Assembly (NCBI RefSeq): GCF_000330505.1
Contig: NW_004440426.1
Location: 415,728 to 479,727, forward strand
Reading direction: 5' to 3'
Origin: Entamoeba invadens IP1
Taxonomy: Eukaryota; Evosea; Mastigamoebida; Endamoebidae
Length of the DNA stretch: 64,000 bases
Of this stretch, positions 30,760 through 41,819 are shown piece by piece (within the stretch, counting starts at the first letter, position 1; each line of letters begins with the position of its first letter). The translations under genes and the position numbers were made by a program. The notes below the pieces were generated by a model. That model saw only the letters and a list, made by a program, of their open reading frames with translations, was not told the DNA's origin and ran no database searches.

Positions 30760-31173
30760 TTAAAACTTTTTGAGTTGCTCGAGCATCCATTCATCGTTGA
30801 TTTGTTCGACATCCTTGACGGTGTAAGATCTCTGGACACCGGGGAGTGCTGTTTGGAGGAGTCCAAGTGATGACGTGTAGATCATTGATTCTCTTGGGTT
30901 GATTCCAGTTGGGGAGTAATAGATCAACACAAGAGGATATGTGACTCTTCCATCACTTCGGGGGTACTTGTAACTGTACACGACAAATCTTGGCTCGACT
31001 TCTGGGAGTTCTTCTTGCAGTTCTTCCAATGGCTTTTTGTCAAACTCCGCCTCAACTTCTATTGTTGTGCCCTTGATCACTAATATCAGCGCGCAGTTCT
31101 CCGGGTCACGCTTGATTTTAAACTTCTTAAACTTCTGTGCGGCGTCTGCACTCAATTGAGCTAGCGAGTCCAT
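30760..31173 (-). CDS. Glia maturation factor (GMF)-type ADF-H protein
   Basis: 137 residues, the full length of the family. Landmarks of GMF are LQEELPEVEPRFVVYSYKY, DGRVTYPLVLIYYSP and a C-terminal INDEWMLEQLKKF helix. GMF is an ADF/cofilin-fold protein that binds the Arp2/3 complex rather than actin, debranches actin networks and inhibits nucleation. In an amoeba it should act at the leading edge and in phagocytosis. The start is the first ATG and the gene has no intron. Confidence 0.9.
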   Translation of the reverse strand: MDSLAQLSADAAQKFKKFKIKRDPENCALILVIKGTTIEVEAEFDKKPLEELQEELPEVEPRFVVYSYKYPRSDGRVTYPLVLIYYSPTGINPRESMIYTSSLGLLQTALPGVQRSYTVKDVEQINDEWMLEQLKKF

Positions 31174-31396
31174 TCGGATTTCGAGTTCCTACGCCACTTT
31201 ATATAGTTCTCCGGCTCTTTGAAAGAGTTATTATTAACTCTGGAATACTAGAATAAATAAGTTGTTTTAGTATAAATTTAATTATTGTATTGTTAATGAA
31301 GTTACTATAAACAAACTATCGAAAATGAGTTAAAAATGAGAGATGTGAGGGATTGAAATTGGCGGAATGGCAAGATTTGAAAGGGTCTAAAATTGC

Positions 31397-32340
31397 TCAC
31401 ATTGTGCTGAGTGTCTTGGCACCAACGCACAGATTAATGAATGAAAGGCCGAAACGTGAGGTATCGTCAGAGTCATTCTTAAACCCCTCTATCATGGCGA
31501 GTATCCCAAAGATGTTTGTCAGATGAGACTCGGTCAACAAGAACGCAAGGATGTTGATGTAATCATCTGTACATCTATATGTGGGTTTGTCACTCAAATG
31601 ATACTTTTAGTACAAACAATGGAAGGAACAAACAGTTCTGAAAGTTTTTTCTGGTCGATGGCACATGACAAATCTTGCGAAATTAGTTCCTGAATTTTGT
31701 CGATAATTGCCCTTGTTTTAATGAGTGTTGTTGTTTTGTCAAGCCCTTTTAATGCAACTAAAGACTTAACAAAAATTGCTTCTATGTCTGCTGGGAATTT
31801 GGGAGGAATAACGCGAAATTCTTTTTTCAGATCAGTCGCAACCAGTTTTTTGAATTGATACTCCATATCTTTGTCTTTGTTTTCTTCTTTCGAACAGAAT
31901 AATTTTTTAATGGAATCAAATGACAAATCAAAAAGTAGATCTTCGAATTGAGTTATCGGTAATTGTTCCACACTTTTCAATCTCAAATATGACGATATGT
32001 GAGAAACAAGTTCTCTCGATGTTTCTTTAACAAAACTGTAGAGTTAATGAAAGTTAATGATAGTAAATTGTAGTAATAATAATAAAAATTTATGTTGAAA
32101 AATCACAAACCGTTTGATTTCCGACGCAACTTTTTCGTTTTTGTCTTTGTTCGTTACGACAATTCGCGAGATATTTGAGTTGAGAGAATGAACAGTCGAT
32201 TCAATCACATCTAATAAAGGGTGTGCTGGTGTCTCGGAAATTATTTTAAAGATCCTTTCTGCTAAGTTTGTTATCTTCTCTTTCTGTGCACCTTTAATCA
32301 TCTTTTTTAAACTACTGTCAACTTCCTTTACACTTTTCAT
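31397..32340 (-). CDS. VPS9-domain protein (probable Rab5-type GEF), three exons
   Basis: Three exons (32340-32111, 32035-31634, 31574-31397) with introns of 75 and 59 nt, both starting GTTTGT and ending in CAG or TAG, give 269 residues in one frame. The last exon carries TDDYINILAFLLTESH and FGLSFINLCVGAKTL, which match the core and last helices of the VPS9 fold (the Asp-rich start of the catalytic helix and the Tyr/Phe-Leu-Thr helix). The N-terminal 200 residues are helical, as in the helical bundle that precedes VPS9. The Asp of the catalytic helix is present, but the expected Tyr on the last helix is Phe. These proteins activate Rab5/Rab21 GTPases on early endosomes. Sequence divergence makes the call moderate. 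Confidence 0.65.
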
Positions 32341-32659
32341 TTTATTTGTGTTTTTTATAGTTAAGTTCTTTTTTTCATTTTTATAAAGTTACTAAAATTT
32401 AAATTAATCAAAAATTTCAAATAAAAATACTATTGAAAAAAAATTACTTTTATGAATAAGTAACTCTTATAATATATATTTTTATTATTAAAATATAATA
32501 AAAGTATTAAGTTAATTTTATTATATATTATATTATATTTATTATATATATTATTCAATCAATTCTATTGATCGAATAATAATAGTTAATAATATTATAA
32601 AACATGGTATTCTTCCATTCAACAAGTATAACAAGGTATAGTAATAATAAACCAATAAA
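32341..32659. other. Short gene-free spacer
   Basis: AT-only sequence with TATTATATATTATATT repeats around 32470-32560. No gene is seen. Confidence 0.5.
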
Positions 32660-32977
32660 TTATAGTAAAAGGTCCTTGTTGATTTTTGGGAGTTTGTTAT
32701 TGACTTGGCTTAGCTCAAATTCACTGATCCAACACACACCATCGTCAAGTTTGACGGTGTAATTTGAGAAAAACTTTGAAGGGATCAAGTTGTCTAAATT
32801 CCCGATGTACATTTTTCTCCTCATGAAAAGCCATACAACAAAAATCATCAAGAACAATGCCACAACAACAACCACAAAAGTCCCAACGTAAAATACAATG
32901 TAAATATAAGTCGAATTTCGGTCGGGGTTTGCTGCGAGTGCATTTATAATGAATGAAAGAAACAATATTACTTGCAT
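32660..32977 (-). CDS. Small single-pass membrane protein, 105 aa
   Basis: Signal peptide 1-15 (MQVILFLSFIINALA), an eight-residue ectodomain with an N-glycosylation site (NST), a membrane segment at 24-50 rich in Val, Phe and Leu, then MRRK and a 50-residue cytosolic tail. This layout matches an adaptor or small receptor subunit. No family is recognised. It lies 284 bp downstream of the BEACH gene's 3' end on the same strand. Confidence 0.6.
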   Translation of the reverse strand: MQVILFLSFIINALAANPDRNSTYIYIVFYVGTFVVVVVALFLMIFVVWLFMRRKMYIGNLDNLIPSKFFSNYTVKLDDGVCWISEFELSQVNNKLPKINKDLLL

Positions 32978-33261
32978 TTCCTTTGTTTAATTTTGTAGTT
33001 ATGTCCACTTTTCATTCTTTCAACTTTTATTAAAGATGTTTCAATTGTTTAATTCTTTGTTTCTAAAATATTATTTAACTTATTAATATTTACCAAAACT
33101 ATTGAGCCCAATTATTTGAGTTTGACAATACAATTCAATAAATAACTAATAAAATTTATTTAAACTATATATATAGTTTATTTTATAATTTATTTGTAGT
33201 TAAATTATTTTTTTCATGTGTGTTAAAGCTTCAATTTGAAATTAAACAAAACAAAAAGAAA

Positions 33262-36200
33262 TTACAAGCAATAGACAATCGCATTTTTCCCTTTCGATTG
33301 TACACAATAGAACACTTTGCATTCATTTTCGGTGAATAAAAACGATGTGACTTCTCCCGCACTTCTATCCGCAGAGTAAGAAGAAACCATCCCCATATTT
33401 TGGGCATCGAAAATGATAACTTCTCCAACATTGGTGCCAATAACTAACACATTCCCAACACCATTTTTACTCTTTGTTACAGCACACGCAGTGATCTTCG
33501 CGTTGATATTAAACTCACCAAACACCTCACCATTGATATCAAACCCAGTAATGTACGATATCTCAGTTTCTTTATCAAACGTCACTATAAACGTATCTCC
33601 GTTACCCGAAATGACTACATGTCGTACAGGGAACTTCACATCCTTTTTCCATCGTATTTTCTCTGTGAGGATCGACCATGTGACAACTTCGCCAAATTCA
33701 TTGCCACCAATGGCTGTATCAAAGTACACCGAAACACTTATAGCACTCACATCACTCAACCCTACAAATTGCTGGACATGCCACTTCCGCATCCCAACCA
33801 CACAGTCCCCGCCAGTGATAATGTAATCCTCTTCACTGTGTAAACACCTGACACCAACAAGCACTTTCAACACATCGCTATTCTTCATAATGCGATGAGT
33901 GTTCTCTTCATACCATATCACATTATTCCCACTTAAACTGCAGATTCGCTTGGTTATCGCAAACACACCATTCTTTTCTGGGACTAAAAAGTACGCGTTT
34001 GTATATTCCCGATACTTCTTTGGTTGCCGTGTTGCTGCACTGAGTAATAGACTACAACTTTTATCCCTCGAAGATTTCACTACTCGCTTCGAGAAGCTTT
34101 TGGCCTTGACTTGTTTCGGCAAAATCCCCATCGTTTTCCAAAAGTGCTTTTTGAGAATGTCATCCTTCTCACTCCTTTCAGTAAAGTCGGGCGAAAAGAC
34201 ATTGAAATTCGTCGAACTTTGTTGTGACGACCCAAAGACCAAATCAATCCACAAATTTAAGTCGGTAGAAACTAACCCACTCTCCAACGACTGTCGCATC
34301 TTTTCAGTGAACTCTCGTGGCGTAACACTGACATAATCCTTCGCACTTTCTCGAAGTCCAGAAACTTTCCATTTGGGTAATTCAACATCACCAAGAGACT
34401 TCCCGCCTTTGTCAGCACCTTTTGTGAGAAATTTGTTAATGTTTTGAAGAAACGTCGGAGTGGTGTAATATTGCGGAATTAACTCGGAGCGCGATTGCTC
34501 TACAGAACTCTCAAAGAGATTCTCAACACTCTTAAAGACTCTTCCACCAACTTCAAAACACCTCTCGGACATTTCAGTCCATAACATCCCAGCAAACGGC
34601 TGAAGACGAATCATACTCCGACACACCAAACTCTGACTGCTTAAATAACAACTGTAGTTGTACCCTTTCTCGTCGAAGCTTTCGTGTAACTTCCTTTTCG
34701 ACGTTTCTCGACTTTTTTCGTCAATAAGACTAATTGGAAATTCAAGGTTCCGATACGACCGAATGTCGTTAACGCGGAAATTATTAGAAAATTCCGAAGT
34801 CACCCACGGGTATATCGGATATTGATACAATAACAGGAATGTGCGGTTGGCGTATCTATTGACCTCGTATAAAAAGTCGTAATTGGACAACATCCCCTTC
34901 TCCCACAATTTCGTCTTTTCCTCAAAGCGTTGCGCCTCGTTTGGAACAATAGGCAGTTGTGACAAAAACTCGCTTCTCTCTGTAGAACTCTTGAATTGCA
35001 GAATAAATGACTTCAACGAGTAAAAGTGGAATATCTCGAGTGCAGTGTCTTCGTACAACACACTCATTCGATGGACGGACGTAATGTCTTCAACATCAAT
35101 ACAAAGTTCTCGACACTCTCGAGACGTCATATTTTTATCCCCTCCTTTGTTGAATCTGACAACCAAATATCTTGTGTTTGTAATCGTCGAAGTGTTGGAG
35201 TAGCCCAAAGTGTCTTCCTTATAATCTTTGAAATAGACTATCGCGGGATAGTCCTTATCATATTTCAGAAATTCAACTAAATACTTCGCTTCGACTTCGT
35301 CAAACATCTTAAAACGCACGCGCTCGACTAAGTTGTCGTACTTCTTCAATTTTTCTTCCTCTTTTTTCGGATCACAGCAGTGTTCTTCAATAGGCAATGA
35401 CGAAAACTTTGGAGTGGTCTTACTCAATATCATCTGAGAGTTCCCATTACATAATGTGTTCTCAAGTTTTATGAAGGAATACGGTGCACTGAAGTCATAC
35501 TCAAATATCGCATCCTTTGTGGTGTACTTTCTTACCATTTTTCTCCACGCCATCACAGCGACAGTGTCAACTGTTTCAGTCAATTCGCTCTGATAAAAAG
35601 AGTTGTTGATATCGATAATATCGCTTTCAATTTTGATTGGTGAAACTTTGACGTGTGGGAGGGGTTCTGGGGGAAAGATCTCGCACGAGGTCATTAACCA
35701 TTTGATACTCTCCTCGACATCTCCCGTGCTCTTTTCCATGAACTGTATTAATTCTCCTTTGTTCTCAAATTTCTTCATCAGTTGGCTTAATGGGTGAACG
35801 ATTGGAAATTCATTGATATTAGGCAGAGTGTTCACAGTCTCTTCAACAAGTTGCAAAGAATCATTTTCAAAATCTTTCAGATACTCCGAAAATGCACCAA
35901 AGACCAAAAACGAGTAATAGAGTGCAATCGGCATACCACTGACGTTATAATCTTTGATCGTTAACATCGTCTCTTTGATGGAAAACTTCCTGTCGACAAT
36001 TTGTAACACATTCTTCGGTAGGGCTGTTGTGAGGTCGACGTTTAACTCGACCAGATAAGTAAACAGTTTGATAATGGCAATAGAAGGAAAGAGAACATGT
36101 TTGTAACGAACACTCATATTCAAGTAAAACGCCCAGCGCACTGCAGAGAGTCTTGTATATAAACAGAGAGAAGATAGCTTCAAGCAAGTCATATTTGGAT

Positions 36201-39200
36201 CCAATCCCAAAGACCCGAACGTCTCAATCATCAAGTCGATGTTTTGGAGTAAAACAGGGGTATTCACATTCGAACAGTAATACACATCAGTGATATTAAC
36301 CAGACAATTCCACGTGAGAATTTGTACTTTCTCGTTTTTTCGACTAACTTCAAGGTGTTTTGCCTTTTTCAACAAAGAAATGACAAACTCGACATTGATG
36401 CCCTCCAGAGAACCAATCATTAACACATACTCTTCACATTCAACACTGATTGAAAGGTCCCACAAGACGCTCAAAATGTCCGTGTTCATGATTTTGAGGA
36501 CCTTTTCACTTTTTATACCACCAAGTAAGTTTGGAAACAACTGACTCATCGTCGTCACAGACACGATGTTATTCGCAATATAACTGTGGAGCAATTGAAT
36601 GACGTTAATGAGTTCTTCAGCAGTTGTACAATGGTAGATCAAATTGACTAAGTACGTTTCAGAGTAACACTTTTTGAGGGTATTTAAGTACTCCAGAGTT
36701 TCGTCACTCGACACCATTTTGAACAATTCCTTCACAACAATTTTAAGTAATTCCAAGAAGAGAATTGGTCCAGTCACTTTCCCATTTTCTCGTGGTGATA
36801 ATAAGTTGTTTTCCGAATGAGAGTTTTTCATTAAATTTCTCTTCTCCTTTTTCTCTCCGTCCTTTTCGTTTTCCACCAACCGCTGCCCAAAGAATTCAGC
36901 ATGTGGGAAATGGGGCGTCTTCCCACAGAATCTGCAGAGGATAGGTTTTAACATCTCAGACACCTCCGACCAGAGTGGTGTTTTTACAAAGCATTGAATG
37001 ACCTCCAAAAAGAGGTTGAGAACACTCACTGAATTTGTTCCAATTACCAGTGGAACGTACTGCACAAATGCCGCGATGCATCCGTTTTCCCTTAAAACAA
37101 TCATATTGTGTTGTGCAAACTCGCCAACTAAAAAAGTCTTAATTGTCTTCAAATACTCTTCAAAAACATCATTCGACGTCCTCATCCAAAATGGCGGACA
37201 GAAGAAAATACTCTTCATCAACTCGCCCGTTTCTATATATAAATCAATCACGTTTGGACTTTCGTCTTGGTTCGAACATAAGTTGACCAAACTCTTGACA
37301 ATGCCTATGTTTTCCGTAAGCTTCTCATTGTATGGTAAACCCCCTCCAATGGAATTTTGTTTTTCGTAAGTGGTATAACTTAGGATATCGGTTAGTATAC
37401 GACCAAAGTGTATTTCTCTACATTTCTGCGCAGCAACCCGATTCTTCGAAATATACTTTCTGATCACTTCGATGACCTCTAAAGCATCTGTCGTCGTTTT
37501 CACTTCAGCTAACAACAGTAATAGCACTTCAATACCACCAGTCATATTTAAAGCCTCTTTCATTCCAACACACTCAAATGCAAAATGGGCATTTGGTGAT
37601 TTCACGGTGATCTCCTCGAACTTCTTTGTATCGTTGTAATACACCTTTTTCGCCGAGAGAAGTGCACTCGCAAAGTAGTCGAAATTTTGTGTCACCAACG
37701 GGAAGTTAATTGGTGGTTCTGTTCCCCAGTCGGAAGGTAAGACGTCTGGTCGTGTTGTGACCATCGCTTTAATAACTTCTTCATTCAGCGTATCCTTAAA
37801 AAAGTTGATGTTGCCCATTCGGTACGATGCATTATTGGTTTGTTCCATAGTAATCTGAAATGGAAAGAACGCGAGTGGACACATTTCAAGCGGTTCAAAC
37901 CCACTCAAAAACTTTCCGTCCACTGCAATTTGCACTTCGAGCGACTTCGTCTGTTTCATGTTGATCGATATATGTGAAAACACTTTGAGCCGAAAAGAGA
38001 AGCCAAATTCAACGGGATCCACTTTATCGTTTTGTCTGATCTCAACTAAAATGGCGATGGAAGAAACAGAGAATGTAAACACCGCATCTCTCCACTTTAA
38101 GCTGAAGATGTTGACCAACCCATCTTTGGAATAATCCGCGTAATTAGTCATCGACAGCCAAAATGTTATCCCAAGACTTTGAGAATTAGGAGAGTCGATT
38201 TTGAACTCAACAGTATTGGCACACAACTTCGACACTTCAATGACATTTCGTGGCTTTAGAGTGCAGTGTGTGCAGTCGACTATCAAGTCGCGCTGTTTTT
38301 CACTCAACCCATTTGCGTGGATGTCTTTCAAAAATTTCAAGAAGAATGTTGGATCGCAGTTGTAGTTGACAACAACTTGCAGAAAGTAGTAAATCGAGTT
38401 CACCGGAGTATTTGTATTTGCTAAGGCCAATAACGGAATGATCAAATTGGAGTGTGACAAGATGTCGACGTTGAGTGGGTTTTCGAGTAACGGCAAGAGT
38501 TCCGAAAATGGCTTCTCGACAGTGTCAACCAAATCCAGTAACGTGACGTAAACTTCCAAGAAAAGAACATTGTCGATCACACACGATTTGTCGAGTGACA
38601 AATTGCGTAAATGGTTAAACACGCAAACACCAATTTTGTCGTAAATGTTTTTTAATTTTTGGAGTGTCGATTTCTTCAGAAACAATTCGATGATTTTGGG
38701 TTTGAAAATTTTGTGGGTTTTGAAGGTTTCGAAAGAGAGTAACAACACAGTGTAAAACTCTTTCAGCGTCGACAAATTGTCGTCGCCAATGTCCACAAGC
38801 AAATTTGATTCGATGAATTGATAGTAATACTCCAAGTCATTCTTATTCAAGTTGTCACTCATCAAGGAGTAAATTTTCAACACAGCCAAATTGTGTGCAA
38901 TTTTCGACATTTCTTTTGGTGGAGTTAACAGAGAAAGTGACTTAGTGAAGTATGTGAAGTCCATTTTCTCATGCGAGTTCGTCATTTTTGTTTGTAACAC
39001 GCCAGTTGTCAAAAACGACACAATCAAATCGTACGTCTCCTTTGAAATGTTCGAGTACGCCACGATTTTACAAATGAAGTTTCGGGGCTCACTCACTAAA
39101 AAGTCTTGTGTGAGTGGTGCGGATACAAACAACTTCAACATGAATGTGAGGTACTCCAATATATCGTTTGTGTTAATGTGGCTTCGTAGAGTGAAAGAGA

Positions 39201-40752
39201 GTCCATTGACGACAAAGAGGTTGTAGATTTCGGAACTCTGCATCAATGAAAGTTGGGTAGAAATGATTGCGTACAGTTGTGTTGCGTACTTAGGACCTAT
39301 TGATGAGCCTCTTTAATTGACCACAAACCAACGAAACAAACATTTGAGCAGATTTGTAAGCACCACAATTTCCTTTTCATTCAAATGTACGATCGAGCAG
39401 AAAGCGACTGTTAATATGTTATTCGCCGATTCCGTATTTGCTTTATCCAATATGTCCAACAGCGGTGAGAGCAGATCGCAATTTGCATGTCGTTTGTGTG
39501 ATGCGCAGAGGAGTTTTGTCATACAAAATTCGAACGCGTTCGTTAACGTCACGGGGGCCTTTTGCATCATTTTGTAGAACTGCACAAGTCTTGCAACAAA
39601 CGATTTGTCAGACGAAAACGTCACGTAATTGAAATAGTAGAGCAACACTTCAATTTCAATTGGACACTTTGTATTCCACGGGAAGAAATTACCAGAGAAT
39701 ATTTCGTTGGGGAATAAGTACGAAAGCATTGTCTGAAAGCGCATCACTTGATTCACAGTGATTGCTCTCTTATTTACCATCTTAAAGATTTTCGGCGTTG
39801 GTGTCTTTTGTACGTCTTCGTCCATCTTAAAGACGTTTTCTAAAGAGCTGACAATTGGTTTCCCTAACAGTTTAATATCACTATCAAAAGATCCCATTTT
39901 CCCATTGGGGTCATTTTCAATTTTAAAGACATTGATGTGCTCCTTCTCATACTTCTCACTCTCCTTCACGTCGTTTTTAAGTTCCTCGGCTTCAGCCTCG
40001 ACCCCCCACCTTTTGATCATATCCATAATCTCGACAGGGACATTGTTGTAGTTTTCCAAGACAAGGCAATAATAGTCGATGAACGCGTCGACGTGTTGTG
40101 TCGGGAAATTTGTGAATATGAGATTATCGGTGTTGATGATTTGAGCCTTTGCGAAGAGGGCGACGATCTGTGTGACGAACCACAACACGGCGGCCGGTTG
40201 TGAGTTGTCTGTGTCTTTCACGATGGTTGGAATGAGTTGGATTTTTTCGAGAAAGGAGTAATGTGGGTCGATGGCGATTTCCGCCTTCCCCTCGTAAATC
40301 TCGGGAAGACATGTGATTAAATAATTTGTGAGTTTCTGCGCCGTTTTTGTCGTGAAGAGGTCCGGTCGTTTCAAAACTATGATGTATAATATTTGGATGA
40401 ACGGTTGAGCGGTAGAGCAGTAACTCGAAAAGAATGTCTGGTGATTCATCTCGACAATCAAAGTGACGGTTTGCGCAAGAAATGATGTGAAGTCGAGATT
40501 TTGATTCAAAAAGTCCGATGACATTTTTTTCGTCTCATCAAATTTTCGAAAAACTTGAAAAATGGAGAGTTGAGATCGCTCGTGTTCATATTGAGCAAAA
40601 ACTTCAATGAACTCAGGAATAGACTCAACTCTGAATGACGGCGAACGGCTAATCTGTACACACGGTCGATTGGGAAGAGACTGTGAGTTCGATTTGAGTC
40701 GACGAAACATTGAAATTTTTATGTTCTTTTTTTTAGTTGTCGTTCCGCACAT
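33262..40752 (-). CDS. BEACH/WD40 protein, about 2,481 aa, two exons
   Basis: Exon 1 (40752-39342) and exon 2 (39296-33262) are joined by a 45-nt intron, GTTTGTTTCG to AATAG, which keeps frame; each exon alone would end or start without reason. Order: a helical N-terminal 800 residues, a concanavalin-like beta region (about 830-1010, TVEFKIDSPNSQSLGITFWL), helical repeats, a PH-like region (about 1810-1915), the BEACH domain (about 1930-2190, with SNYDFLYEVNRYANRT, QYPIYPWV and RLQPFAGMLW) and C-terminal WD40-type repeats (about 2275-2478). BEACH proteins act in vesicle fusion, lysosome size control and phagocytosis. The alternative start Met15 lies after an AAAAATTTCA that resembles the Entamoeba initiator, so the true N-terminus may be 14 residues shorter. 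Confidence 0.9.
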
Positions 40753-41819
40753 TATTCTTTTTATTAATTGTTTTATTAATTATTTTATTAATTATTTAAT
40801 TAATTAACTTTAGTTGTTTCATTTTCTTTTCAATTTTCCCGTTGAGCAGATTAGATTGTCGGGAAAAAAATTGTGAGTTTTCTTTCGAAAATTTGAAAGA
40901 ACATGATTTTTCAAATTAAAAAAAACTTTTTTGTTTAATAAACAAAAAAGTTGTTAAATAATTTGAATTAAATAAATACTATTGAATATAATATTTTGTA
41001 ATATATATACTATTAAATAAATTCAAAAATATTTTAGTTGTAAAAAAAATTGTTCCTTTTTGTCAATTGTTTTTGTTAATTTATATTTGTTTAGTTAATT
41101 TTTGTTATATATTATAATTGTTTTTCCGAAGTAATAAAACAAACATTTTTGTAATTTTAATTTTTATATTTTTATGGGGCAGACCTTTCTCACCCTCACC
41201 CCGTTTACCAAAATAAAATATTTGCCGCGAGTGTTTTTTGAAGGAAGTCCACTTTTCAGCCACTGTTTGTGCGTCTCCATGTCACCCACTTTCATTGTCC
41301 GTACTGTGTGGACGCGGATGTGGTTCCCCCCCGCTTGCGGAGGGGGGGTCAGGGGGGATCCGCGCCAAGGGAGGACTTGGAAAGTGGGTGAACGGTGCAC
41401 AAACAGACTGTTTGAGTGCGGCCTTCAGGGCCTTCTTTTCAATGCTCCGTCTCACTCGGTTTCCACTGAATCAAGGTGATTTTCCGGCATTTCTTGAATT
41501 CGGGAACCAGACCTAATATTATCCAAAATGCCCATTTACTATAATTATAATTATAAAATTATAAAATATAGTAAATTAATTCTATATTTAGACGGGGTGA
41601 GGGTGGGAAAGGTCTGCCCCTATTTTTATTAATTATTCGAAGTAGATATAATAAGTCATTTAATTATTTATAAAATAAATAAAAACCATCATTAAGTTAA
41701 AAAATAATTAAAATAATACAATTTTCTAATTTTAATTCATTATTAATTAAATATTACTATTACAGAAATAATAAAAAGTAAATAGTTCACTTAGTGAATA
41801 TTAATATTTGTAATTTCTA
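40753..41819. other. Divergent intergenic region holding a MITE
   Basis: This separates the BEACH gene (minus) from the 1,319-aa gene (plus). It is AT-rich except for the GC-richer MITE at 41176-41620, which sits between the two promoters. Short TTTATTAA and TAATTATTT runs flank it. Confidence 0.6.
41176..41620. mobile_element. MITE, 445 bp, with 29-bp terminal inverted repeats and 9-bp target duplication
   Basis: The left end GGGGCAGACCTTTCTCACC (continuing to CCCCGT, 41176-41204) is matched by an inverted copy at 41592-41620 with one mismatch in 29 bp. The flanks are exact direct repeats TATTTTTAT (41167-41175 and 41621-41629). Nine-base duplications are typical of Mutator-like elements. 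The interior is unusually G+C-rich for this window and contains a palindrome (CCCCCCGCTTGCGGAGGGGGG is close to it, at about 41326-41348) and inverted CCCACTTTC/GAAAGTGGG pairs. The frames inside it are not believable proteins. There is no transposase, so it is non-autonomous, and the nearly intact ends suggest a recent insertion. Confidence 0.88.

Noticed and set aside
39313..39345. Gene end at 39313 separating two genes
   Set aside because: A 45-nt intron removes this stop and joins both frames in phase, and the combined domain order is that of one BEACH protein.
41174..41516. Two overlapping frames inside the MITE
   Set aside because: They coincide with the inverted ends and GC-rich palindrome, have no motif, and arise only because the element lacks stops there.
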